Assembly (NCBI RefSeq): GCF_025150085.1
Contig: NZ_CP102280.1
Location: 1,437,001 to 1,501,000, forward strand
From: Dorea longicatena
Lineage (GTDB): Bacteria > Bacillota > Clostridia > Lachnospirales > Lachnospiraceae
Length of the DNA stretch: 64,000 nucleotides
Direction: 5' to 3'
In this document: positions 41,988-49,511 of the stretch, in pieces
How positions within the stretch are numbered: the stretch's first letter is position 1
How the letters are laid out: every line of letters begins with the position of its first letter
Notes under the pieces: model-generated
The model's database searches: none
Seen by the model: only the letters and a program-made list of their open reading frames with translations
What the model was told of the DNA's origin: nothing
Translations under genes and position numbers: made by a program

Positions 41988-43004
41988 ATGGGATTAATGG
42001 AAACAGTCATCGATATACCTGCAGAACATGAAGCGAATGTGTTCGGGCAGTTCGATGTATATGCAAAGAAAATAGAACGGGCTCTTCATGTAACACTGAT
42101 CGCGAGAGGTGAAAGTGTAAAGATCATGGGAGATGCTCTGAAGGTGGAAAAAGCAAAAAAAGTGCTGGATCAGCTTGTTGAACTTTCCAAAAGAGGCAAC
42201 ACGATTCAGGAACAGAATGTAGATTATACACTGGCGCTTGTAATGGAAGACAGTGAAGAAAATGTTCTGGAGATCGATAAGGATATTATCTGCCATACAT
42301 TACAGGGAAAGCCGATCAAACCCAAAACCCTTGGGCAGAAAAAATATGTAGATGCAATCCGCAAACAGATGATCGTCTTCGGACTTGGGCCTGCCGGTAC
42401 CGGTAAGACATATCTTGCGATGGCAATGGCAATCACTGCATTTAAAAATAACGAAGTTGGAAGGATTATTCTGACACGTCCTGCAATCGAAGCAGGAGAA
42501 AAACTCGGATTCCTTCCGGGAGATCTTCAGAGTAAGATCGATCCGTACTTACGTCCACTTTATGATGCACTGTATCAGATCATGGGCGCAGAAAGTTTTA
42601 TGAAGAATTCTGAAAAAGGTCTGATTGAAGTGGCACCGCTTGCTTATATGCGTGGGCGTACGCTTGATAATGCATTTATTATTCTGGATGAAGCTCAGAA
42701 TACCACCCCGGCACAGATGAAGATGTTCCTTACACGAATCGGATTTGGCTCAAAAGTTGTCATTACAGGTGATGCAACACAGAAGGATCTGCCATCCGGT
42801 CAGGTATCGGGACTTGATGTGGCAACAAGAGTTGTAAAAGATATCGAAGATATCAGTATCTGCCACCTTACCAGCAAAGATGTTGTACGTCATCCGCTGG
42901 TACAAAGAATCGTAAAAGCATACGAAGATTATGAAAGCAAACACGAAAACCGTCGTGGAAATGATGCTAAATACAAAGGAAAAGATAAGAGGCGAAGATC
43001 ATGA
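41988..43004 (+). CDS. phoH: PhoH family ATPase
   Basis: 338 residues. N-terminal KH-like domain, then the P-loop GLGPAGTGKTYLAMAMAITAF, LTRPAIEAGEKLGFLPG, VAPLAYMRGRTL, FIILDEAQNTTPAQMKMFLTRIGF and TGDATQKDLP. RNA-binding ATPase paired with YbeY in rRNA maturation or RNA quality control. Overlaps ybeY by 4 bp (ATGA). Basic C-terminal tail. Confidence 0.95.
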   Translation: MGLMETVIDIPAEHEANVFGQFDVYAKKIERALHVTLIARGESVKIMGDALKVEKAKKVLDQLVELSKRGNTIQEQNVDYTLALVMEDSEENVLEIDKDIICHTLQGKPIKPKTLGQKKYVDAIRKQMIVFGLGPAGTGKTYLAMAMAITAFKNNEVGRIILTRPAIEAGEKLGFLPGDLQSKIDPYLRPLYDALYQIMGAESFMKNSEKGLIEVAPLAYMRGRTLDNAFIILDEAQNTTPAQMKMFLTRIGFGSKVVITGDATQKDLPSGQVSGLDVATRVVKDIEDISICHLTSKDVVRHPLVQRIVKAYEDYESKHENRRGNDAKYKGKDKRRRS

Positions 43005-43495
43005 CATTATATTTTGAAGAAGAAGGGGATGTGAAACTTCCACTTGAATGTGAAGCACTTGCAAAAAGAGTAGTAGAAGAAGCCCTGGATTATGTAGGCT
43101 GCCCTTATGAGGCAGAAGTAAACCTGCTCCTGACAGAAAATGCACAGATTCATGAGATGAATAAGGAATTCAGAGGAATCGACAGAGCAACTGATGTATT
43201 GTCTTTCCCTATGATCGATTATCCGGAACCCGGAACATTTGACTTCCTGGAAGAACAGGAAGATTGTTTCGATCCTGAAAGCGGAGAGCTGACGCTTGGT
43301 GATATTGTGATATCAAAAGAGAAAGTTCTTGCACAGGCAGAAGAGTACGGACACAGTCCGATGCGAGAATATGCTTTTCTTATTGCGCATTCTGTGTTAC
43401 ACTTAACAGGTTATGACCATATGGAAGATGAAGAACGCCAGGTGATGGAACAAAAACAACGAGAGATTATGGAACGCCTGGATATTCTGAGATAA
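43001..43495 (+). CDS. ybeY: Endoribonuclease YbeY
   Basis: 164 residues. Zinc motif HSVLHLTGYDHMEDEE and the family blocks FRGIDRATDVLSFPM and LGDIVIS. Metalloendoribonuclease needed for 16S rRNA 3'-end maturation and ribosome quality control. Translationally coupled to phoH. Confidence 0.97.
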   Translation: MTLYFEEEGDVKLPLECEALAKRVVEEALDYVGCPYEAEVNLLLTENAQIHEMNKEFRGIDRATDVLSFPMIDYPEPGTFDFLEEQEDCFDPESGELTLGDIVISKEKVLAQAEEYGHSPMREYAFLIAHSVLHLTGYDHMEDEERQVMEQKQREIMERLDILR

Positions 43496-43540
43496 CAATT
43501 GATCTTACTAATTTATACAAAATGATGGAGTTAAAGATGT

Positions 43541-45211
43541 ATGTCTGAACAACGTAAAAAAAATGAGAAGAATTTCCTCGTACAGGGATCGATTCTGGCG
43601 ATAGCAGGAGTTATCACAAAGCTGATCGGAGCATTTTACCGCATTCCGCTGCTTAATATTATCGGAACGGAAGGAAACGGATACTATTCCGTAGCGTTCT
43701 CAATCTATTCCGTGGCTTTGATGTTGACTTCTTACAGCCTCCCTTTGGCAGTATCAAAACTGGTATCCGCAAGAGTCGCCGTAGGAGAATACAAAAATGC
43801 ACATAAGATTTTTCGTGGAGCCATAACATTTGCATTGCTCGCCGGTGGTTTTGTAGCTCTGCTTGTATTCTTTGGAGCTGATTTTATTGCAACGACGATC
43901 ATGCATCTGGATATGAGTGCATATGCGCTCCGTGTATTGGCACCGTGTATTCTGATCGTTGCATTACTTGGAGTTTTGAGAGGATTTTTTCAGGGAATCG
44001 GTTCCATGGTCCCGACTGCAATTTCACAGGTTATTGAACAGATCATAAATGCAGTTGTATCTATTGCGGGAGCCTATGTATTATTAAATGCAGGAAAAGC
44101 CGTAGGAAAAACGAGAGGTGACAAATCTTTCGGTCCGGCATTTGCCGCAGCCGGAGGAACACTTGGTACTGTTCTTGGAGCATTCAGTGCATTAGTATTT
44201 GTTGGTCTTGTATTTCTTGCATATAACAAAGTCTTCAAACGCAAAATGAGACGTGACCATTCGAAAAAACGCGAAAGCTATAAGACGGTATACAAAGTTC
44301 TGTTTGTAACGATCGCACCGGTTATTTTAAGTGCAACTGTATATAATATCAGTGACTTCGTAGATACGGCGCTTTTTAATAACGTAATGGCTGCACAGGG
44401 GTTCAGTAAAAAAGAATATGCAAGTCTTTTGGGAATCTTTCAGGGACAGTACAGTACAATGATCAATGTACCGCTTTCTATTTCCAGTGCACTGGCGGCA
44501 TCTCTGGTGCCAAGTCTGGTTGCAACAGTACAGACTGGTAGCAGAAAACAGGTACATAATAAGATCAATACGGTAAGCCGTTTTAATATGGTGATCGCAA
44601 TTCCATGTGCGGTTGGTTTTATTACGCTGGCAAAACCAATCCTGAATATGTTATATTTTACTCAGGATAATACAACGGCTGCACTGATGCTTCAGATGGG
44701 AGCTCTTTCGGTTGTATTCTTCTGTCTGTCAACTGTTACCAACTCTGTATTACAGGGCCTTGATGACATGATGACTCCGGTAAAGAATGCTGCAATTTCC
44801 CTGGTGATCCATATTGTGACATTGTTCCTGATGCTGGTAGTATTGAAATGGAATATCTATGCCGTAGTATTAAGTAAGATTATTTTCTCCGGAGCAATCT
44901 GTGTATTGAACGCAAAAGCACTGCGTGACAGGATTGGATATGTGCAGGAAAAGAAGAAGACTTTTGTAATCCCTGCACTGGCTTCACTGATCATGGGTGT
45001 GATCGCTGTTTTGGTCCACCTGATTTTCGAATTGTTCGCAGGCCCATATATTGCGACGATCATCGCACTTCTTGCAGCAGTGGTAACTTATGGTGTGGCT
45101 ATTGTTGTACTTGGAGGAATTACAGAAGAAGAATTACTTGGCATGCCAAAAGGAGCTACCCTTGTGACATTATGCCGTAGATTACATTTGATAAAAGGGG
45201 AATACAGGTAA
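43541..45211 (+). CDS. MOP-superfamily polysaccharide/lipid flippase (SpoVB/MurJ-like)
   Basis: 556 residues with about 14 hydrophobic segments. N-terminal FLVQGSILAIAGVITKLIGAFYRIPL and VLRGFFQGIGSMVPTAISQVIEQ are typical of the SpoVB/PST clade that flips lipid-linked sugars or lipid II. The gene is located after ybeY and before a pyridoxamine kinase. It may be a spore-cortex or cell-wall flippase; which one cannot be decided here. Confidence 0.85.
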   Translation: MSEQRKKNEKNFLVQGSILAIAGVITKLIGAFYRIPLLNIIGTEGNGYYSVAFSIYSVALMLTSYSLPLAVSKLVSARVAVGEYKNAHKIFRGAITFALLAGGFVALLVFFGADFIATTIMHLDMSAYALRVLAPCILIVALLGVLRGFFQGIGSMVPTAISQVIEQIINAVVSIAGAYVLLNAGKAVGKTRGDKSFGPAFAAAGGTLGTVLGAFSALVFVGLVFLAYNKVFKRKMRRDHSKKRESYKTVYKVLFVTIAPVILSATVYNISDFVDTALFNNVMAAQGFSKKEYASLLGIFQGQYSTMINVPLSISSALAASLVPSLVATVQTGSRKQVHNKINTVSRFNMVIAIPCAVGFITLAKPILNMLYFTQDNTTAALMLQMGALSVVFFCLSTVTNSVLQGLDDMMTPVKNAAISLVIHIVTLFLMLVVLKWNIYAVVLSKIIFSGAICVLNAKALRDRIGYVQEKKKTFVIPALASLIMGVIAVLVHLIFELFAGPYIATIIALLAAVVTYGVAIVVLGGITEEELLGMPKGATLVTLCRRLHLIKGEYR

Positions 45212-45214
45212 GTT

Positions 45215-46036
45215 ATGAGACCAGTAAAAAAGATTGCACTGTTACACGATATATGCGGTGTAGGAAAAGCAGCCATGATGAATATGACACCTATCTTAAG
45301 TATGATGGGAATTGAAGCGTGTCCCATCCCGACTGTGTTGTTATCGACACATACCGGAGGTTATGGAACACCTGCCATATATCATGTACCCGGAGAATAT
45401 ATACGTACGTGTGCGGATCACTATAAGAAAGAAAACATTACATTTGACGCGATTTTTGTAGGATACCTTGGTAATGTTGACGTGATTGATTCTGTTATTT
45501 ATTTTATCAGTCAATTTCCGGATACCAAAGTAATCCTTGACCCAATCATGGGTGATCACGGGAAATATTATTCTAATTTTGATGGATCTTACGGTACATC
45601 GATGAGAAGGCTTTTGCCTTATTCGGATGTAATTCTGCCAAATCTGACAGAAATGTATCTGCTCGCCGGAAAAGAGTATCAGATCACAGGGAATCACCGA
45701 AATGTCCTGCATCTGTGCGAAGAACTGCGCAAAATGGGTGCCAAAGATATAATCATCACCAGTGTTCCGAAAGATGACTGCAAAAAAGGTATCGTATTAT
45801 ATGAAGACGATGCATTTCTCTATATCGGGAACGGTGAAGTATTAAAAGAATTTCACGGAGCCGGTGACGCATTTGACGGAATGTTTCTTGCCAGACTCCT
45901 GCAGGGTAACACACTTCTGGAAAGTGTCCAGGCTTCTCATGCATTCGTATGTGCATGTATCAGAGAAAGTGAAAAGTATGATTATCCGGAGCGGGAGGGG
46001 CTTCTTATCGAAAAAACATTGAGAAAAATCGTATAA
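45215..46036 (+). CDS. pdxY: Pyridoxamine/pyridoxal kinase
   Basis: 273 residues of the ribokinase fold: ALLHDICGVGKAAM, PTVLLSTHTGGYG, DPIMGDHGKYY, LPNLTEMYLLAG and the catalytic GAGDAFDGMF. Phosphorylates pyridoxal/pyridoxamine to supply PLP. It starts 3 bp after the flippase stop. The symbol is chosen by overall similarity; some genomes call this family pyridoxamine kinase PdxK. Confidence 0.88.
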   Translation: MRPVKKIALLHDICGVGKAAMMNMTPILSMMGIEACPIPTVLLSTHTGGYGTPAIYHVPGEYIRTCADHYKKENITFDAIFVGYLGNVDVIDSVIYFISQFPDTKVILDPIMGDHGKYYSNFDGSYGTSMRRLLPYSDVILPNLTEMYLLAGKEYQITGNHRNVLHLCEELRKMGAKDIIITSVPKDDCKKGIVLYEDDAFLYIGNGEVLKEFHGAGDAFDGMFLARLLQGNTLLESVQASHAFVCACIRESEKYDYPEREGLLIEKTLRKIV

Positions 46037-46082
46037 ATACAATGTTATAAGCTAATACTGTACTCAAAAAGGAGTAATCACT

Positions 46083-46454
46083 ATGAAAAATAAGTATGGT
46101 ATTGGCTTTTTACTGTTTCTGATCCTTGTAGTATTTGGAATTACCTGTGCTTATCAGCTGAGTTTGAATAAAGGAAAGCGTGAAATCCAGGCCGAAATAA
46201 ATGCGAAGGAACAGAAAGAAATGAACAACACTTCTGTGGCAGCAGACGGACAGGCTCTTAAAGACGACTGTTATTATCTGAAGGAATTAAATGGATATGT
46301 GGTTGTATATCTTAGTGATAAAAAGACAGTATATGAATATACAGATATTTCACTGGAGGGCCTTCCGGAAAATCTTCAAAAAGAAATTCAGAATGGAAAA
46401 TATATAGAAACATCAGAAAGCTTATATGGTTTTCTGGAAAATTATTCCAGTTAA
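46083..46454 (+). CDS. Small membrane-anchored protein, BofC-C-terminal-like
   Basis: 123 residues: one N-terminal helix (about 5-24), a charged coiled linker, and a domain reading YYLKELNGYVVVYLSDKKTV, then LEGLPENLQKEIQNGKYI and LYGFLENYSS. The last part resembles the C-terminal domain of BofC-like forespore proteins, by recollection only. AAAAGGAG precedes the ATG. A role in sporulation signalling is possible but unproven. Confidence 0.65.
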   Translation: MKNKYGIGFLLFLILVVFGITCAYQLSLNKGKREIQAEINAKEQKEMNNTSVAADGQALKDDCYYLKELNGYVVVYLSDKKTVYEYTDISLEGLPENLQKEIQNGKYIETSESLYGFLENYSS

Positions 46455-46484
46455 ACCTGAAACTTACAGAAAGGACAAAAGATA

Positions 46485-46706
46485 ATGGATGATAAAAAAG
46501 TAGCAAGAATCAATGAATTATATCACAAATCAAAATCAGAAGGTCTGACACCGGAAGAACTAAAAGAACAGCAGATCTTGAGAAAAGAATATATAGATTC
46601 TTTTAAAAGGAACCTGCGTGGGCAGTTGAACAACATTTCTATAAAGGAAAAAGACGGAAGTATTACGAATTTAGGTGAGAAATTTGGAAACAAAAAAGGA
46701 AATTAG
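46485..46706 (+). CDS. DUF896 family protein (YnzC-like)
   Basis: 73 residues: helical hairpin ARINELYHKSKSEGLTPEELKEQQILRKEYI and FKRNLRGQLNNISI, the hallmark of DUF896. Small cytosolic protein, expressed under SOS control in Bacillus; function unclear. The 3' end overlaps the next gene by about 30 bp. Confidence 0.93.
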   Translation: MDDKKVARINELYHKSKSEGLTPEELKEQQILRKEYIDSFKRNLRGQLNNISIKEKDGSITNLGEKFGNKKGN

Positions 46707-47259
46707 ACATAAGATCATCCGTCTCAGAAAAGAGATGGATCCACTTGTGTGGCAACAGGCAACCAACGACATTACCGAAAGAGTTATCAATCATCCGCGA
46801 TTTTTAGAAGAGACCGATATATACTGTTATGCAAATTATAACGGAGAAGTGGGAACCTCTTCCATCATGGAGGAAGCCTGGAAGCTCGGAAAAAGTGTGT
46901 GGTTTCCGAGAATTGAGGGAAGCGAAATGAATTTTTACCTGGTAGAAAGTAAAGATGACTTACAGCCGGGCGCATACGGGATTCTGGAACCAACCGGCGA
47001 TCATATAGCAGACGGAGAAGACGGACTTTTGATCATGCCTGGAGTCGCTTTTGATGAAGAATGCCACAGGATTGGATATGGCGGCGGCTTTTATGACAAA
47101 TATCTGGAAAAACATCCGAATCTGCATGCAATTGCAATTGCATTCGAATTGCAGATGTACAGAGAACTTCCTTTTGAGGAACATGATATAAAGCCAGAGA
47201 AAGTTGTGACAGAAAAGCAGAGTTATCCGCTTGATACAGAAGAGAAAAGTCTTATATAA
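46675..47259 (+). CDS. 5-formyltetrahydrofolate cyclo-ligase
   Basis: 194 residues. N-terminal basic ATP-binding start KKEIRHKIIRLRKEMDPLVW, and the family motif PGVAFDEECHRIGYGGGFYDKYL. Converts 5-formyl-THF to methenyl-THF with ATP. Two starts are possible: GTG at 46675 or TTG at 46684; the second has AGGTGAG 5 nt upstream and may be the true one. Either way it overlaps the DUF896 gene, implying coupling. Confidence 0.92.
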   Translation: MRNLETKKEIRHKIIRLRKEMDPLVWQQATNDITERVINHPRFLEETDIYCYANYNGEVGTSSIMEEAWKLGKSVWFPRIEGSEMNFYLVESKDDLQPGAYGILEPTGDHIADGEDGLLIMPGVAFDEECHRIGYGGGFYDKYLEKHPNLHAIAIAFELQMYRELPFEEHDIKPEKVVTEKQSYPLDTEEKSLI

Positions 47260-47279
47260 CAAAAAGGAGTGAACAAAAG

Positions 47280-47462
47280 ATGGCAAATGGGTTACCGAAA
47301 GATCCTATGCTGTTACTTAGTGTAGTCAATACAAAACTCAGAGATTATTATCACAATCTGGATGCTTTATGTGATGATATGAATGTAGAAAAAGAAGAAA
47401 TTGTGAATACTTTAAAAACCATTGATTATGAATATGACGAAAACAGACATCAGTTTGTCTAA
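47280..47462 (+). CDS. DUF4250 domain protein
   Basis: 60 residues: LPKDPMLLLSVVNTKLRDYY, then LCDDMNVEKEEIVNTLKTIDYEYDE. Matches my memory of the DUF4250 family of about 60 residues in clostridia and other anaerobes; function unknown. Strong AAAAGGAGTG ribosome-binding site. Confidence 0.8.
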   Translation: MANGLPKDPMLLLSVVNTKLRDYYHNLDALCDDMNVEKEEIVNTLKTIDYEYDENRHQFV

Positions 47463-47510
47463 ATCCATGATTACTAATTGATTCTAAAATAATACAAAGG
47501 AGCAAAAAGA

Positions 47511-48956
47511 ATGCTTAATAATGTTAATTACGATATAGATATTACAAAAGAGCCGCCGGCGGATGATACTGCCCGTCAGTATTATTTCATCGAAAAGGCA
47601 AAGGCATATGTACAGCGTGAATCCGAAGAACTTGGTCGTCCGCTGACGTTCTGCGTTACAACCTTTGGTTGTCAGATGAACGCGAGAGACTCTGAAAAGC
47701 TTTGCGGAATCCTGGAAAAAATCGGTTACGTAGAAGCTGCGGAAGATGAGGCTGATTTTATCATCTTTAATACCTGTACAGTAAGAGAAAATGCCAATAT
47801 GCGTGTCTACGGACGACTTGGCCAGTTAAAACCAAGAAAAAAGAAAAATCCTCATATGATGATCGGTCTTTGCGGATGCATGATGCAGGAACCGGAAGTC
47901 GTAGAAAAGTTAAAGACGAGTTATCGCTATGTAGATATTATTTTTGGAACGCATAATATTTTTAAATTTGCCGAACTCATCGTCACACGTTTTGAATCGC
48001 AGCGTATGGTGATCGATATCTGGAAAGATACCGATAAAATTGTTGAAAACCTTCCGAATGACCGTAAATTCTCCTTCAAATCCGGAGTAAATATCATGTT
48101 TGGATGTAATAACTTCTGCAGTTACTGTATCGTACCATATGTACGTGGAAGAGAAAGAAGCCGTGATCCTGAGGCGATCATATCCGAAATCCGCCAGCTT
48201 GTTGCAGATGGTGTTGTTGAGGTTATGCTGCTCGGCCAAAATGTCAATTCTTATGGTAAGAATCTGGAACATCCGATTACATTTGCCCAGCTTCTTGAAA
48301 GAATTGAACAGATCGAAGGACTGGAACGCATTCGCTTTATGACGTCTCATCCAAAGGATCTATCCGATGAACTGATCGAAGTCATGGGCAAATCCAAAAA
48401 GATCTGCAAACATCTGCATTTACCGGTACAATCCGGAAGCAGCAAGATTCTGAAGAAGATGAATCGTCATTATACAAAAGAACAGTATCTGGAACTGGTA
48501 GAAAAGATCAGAAGATCAGTACCGGATGTTTCTCTTACTACCGATATCATTGTTGGTTTCCCTGGTGAGACAGAAGAAGATTTTGAAGAGACAATGGATA
48601 TCGTAAGAAAAGTCCGCTATGACAGTGCATTTACTTTTATCTATTCAAAACGTACCGGAACACCGGCTGCAGTTATGGAAGATCAGGTGCCTGAAGATGT
48701 GGTCAAAAATCGTTTTGACAGATTATTAAAAGAAGTTCATTCCATCGCATCAGAAGTATGCTCTGTTCATGAAGGAACTGTTCAGACAGCATTGATCGAA
48801 TCAGTCAGTGAACACGATCCATCCATGGTGACCGGACGTTTAAGCAACAATCTGCTGGTACATATCAAGGGAGATAAAGGAATGATCGGACGTCTGGCAG
48901 ATGTCAGACTGACTGAATGCAAAGGTTTCTATTATCTGGGAGAACTGGCAGAATAA
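47511..48956 (+). CDS. miaB: tRNA-2-methylthio-N6-dimethylallyladenosine synthase MiaB
   Basis: 481 residues. N-terminal UPF0004 domain with cluster cysteines (TTFGCQMNARDSEKLCG, FNTCTVRENA, GCMMQE), radical SAM motif CNNFCSYCIVPYVRGRERSR, and a C-terminal TRAM domain. Adds the methylthio group to i6A37 of tRNA using two 4Fe-4S clusters and SAM. Its partner MiaA, which makes i6A37, is encoded at 54271-55215. Confidence 0.96.
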   Translation: MLNNVNYDIDITKEPPADDTARQYYFIEKAKAYVQRESEELGRPLTFCVTTFGCQMNARDSEKLCGILEKIGYVEAAEDEADFIIFNTCTVRENANMRVYGRLGQLKPRKKKNPHMMIGLCGCMMQEPEVVEKLKTSYRYVDIIFGTHNIFKFAELIVTRFESQRMVIDIWKDTDKIVENLPNDRKFSFKSGVNIMFGCNNFCSYCIVPYVRGRERSRDPEAIISEIRQLVADGVVEVMLLGQNVNSYGKNLEHPITFAQLLERIEQIEGLERIRFMTSHPKDLSDELIEVMGKSKKICKHLHLPVQSGSSKILKKMNRHYTKEQYLELVEKIRRSVPDVSLTTDIIVGFPGETEEDFEETMDIVRKVRYDSAFTFIYSKRTGTPAAVMEDQVPEDVVKNRFDRLLKEVHSIASEVCSVHEGTVQTALIESVSEHDPSMVTGRLSNNLLVHIKGDKGMIGRLADVRLTECKGFYYLGELAE

Positions 48957-48975
48957 ATGTATTATAATTAACCAT

Positions 48976-49023
48976 AAAAGCGCTCAAACTATGTAGTATC
49001 AACAAGATAGTGAGGGCGTTTTT
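48976..49023 (+). terminator. Terminator of miaB
   Basis: AAAAGCGCTCAAACTAT pairs imperfectly with ATAGTGAGGGCGTTTTT. The right arm also provides the GAGGG near the next ATG (49026), so the next gene may need its own upstream transcript read-through or use this stem as a translational control. Confidence 0.65.
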
Positions 49024-49025
49024 AT

Positions 49026-49484
49026 ATGAAAAAAATCAGTGAGTATTTATTTTTATGGGGTATCGGAGGATGGATCTACTATTCGCTGGAAATCATCTTC
49101 CGTGGATTTTCACATTGGTCCATGTTTGTACTGGGCGGAATCTGTATGATGTTTTTCACGTACCAGGGAGAACTGGTACACTGGCAGGATGATTTTCTAA
49201 GGCAGGTGCTGCGGTGCAGTATCTTTGTAACAGCAATGGAATTTATCACAGGTATCATTGTAAATAAATGGTTTGCACTTCATGTATGGGATTACAGCTG
49301 TATGCCATTTCAGTTATTCGGGCAGATTTGTCTGCCGTTTGTGATATTGTTTGCCTGTCTTTGTGCTGTTGGAATCTATCTGAGTGCCAATATTCTGCAT
49401 TTGTTATATGGAGAAGACAAACCACAGTTTGTGAGAAAAACTATCCTTTTAAATTCAAAATATAAATGCTATAATGAAATGTAA
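49026..49484 (+). CDS. Putative ABC-transporter permease-like membrane protein (PF06541/DUF1113 type)
   Basis: 152 residues with four hydrophobic segments. YLFLWGIGGWIYYSLEIIFRGFSHWSMFVLGGIC and NKWFALHVWDYSCMPFQLFGQICLPF are typical of the small PF06541 family, annotated as ABC-type permease although no ATPase partner is present. Function unknown. Start immediately follows the miaB terminator. Confidence 0.8.
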   Translation: MKKISEYLFLWGIGGWIYYSLEIIFRGFSHWSMFVLGGICMMFFTYQGELVHWQDDFLRQVLRCSIFVTAMEFITGIIVNKWFALHVWDYSCMPFQLFGQICLPFVILFACLCAVGIYLSANILHLLYGEDKPQFVRKTILLNSKYKCYNEM

Positions 49485-49511
49485 AAATAAAATGACAAGA
49501 GGAGAAGAAAA

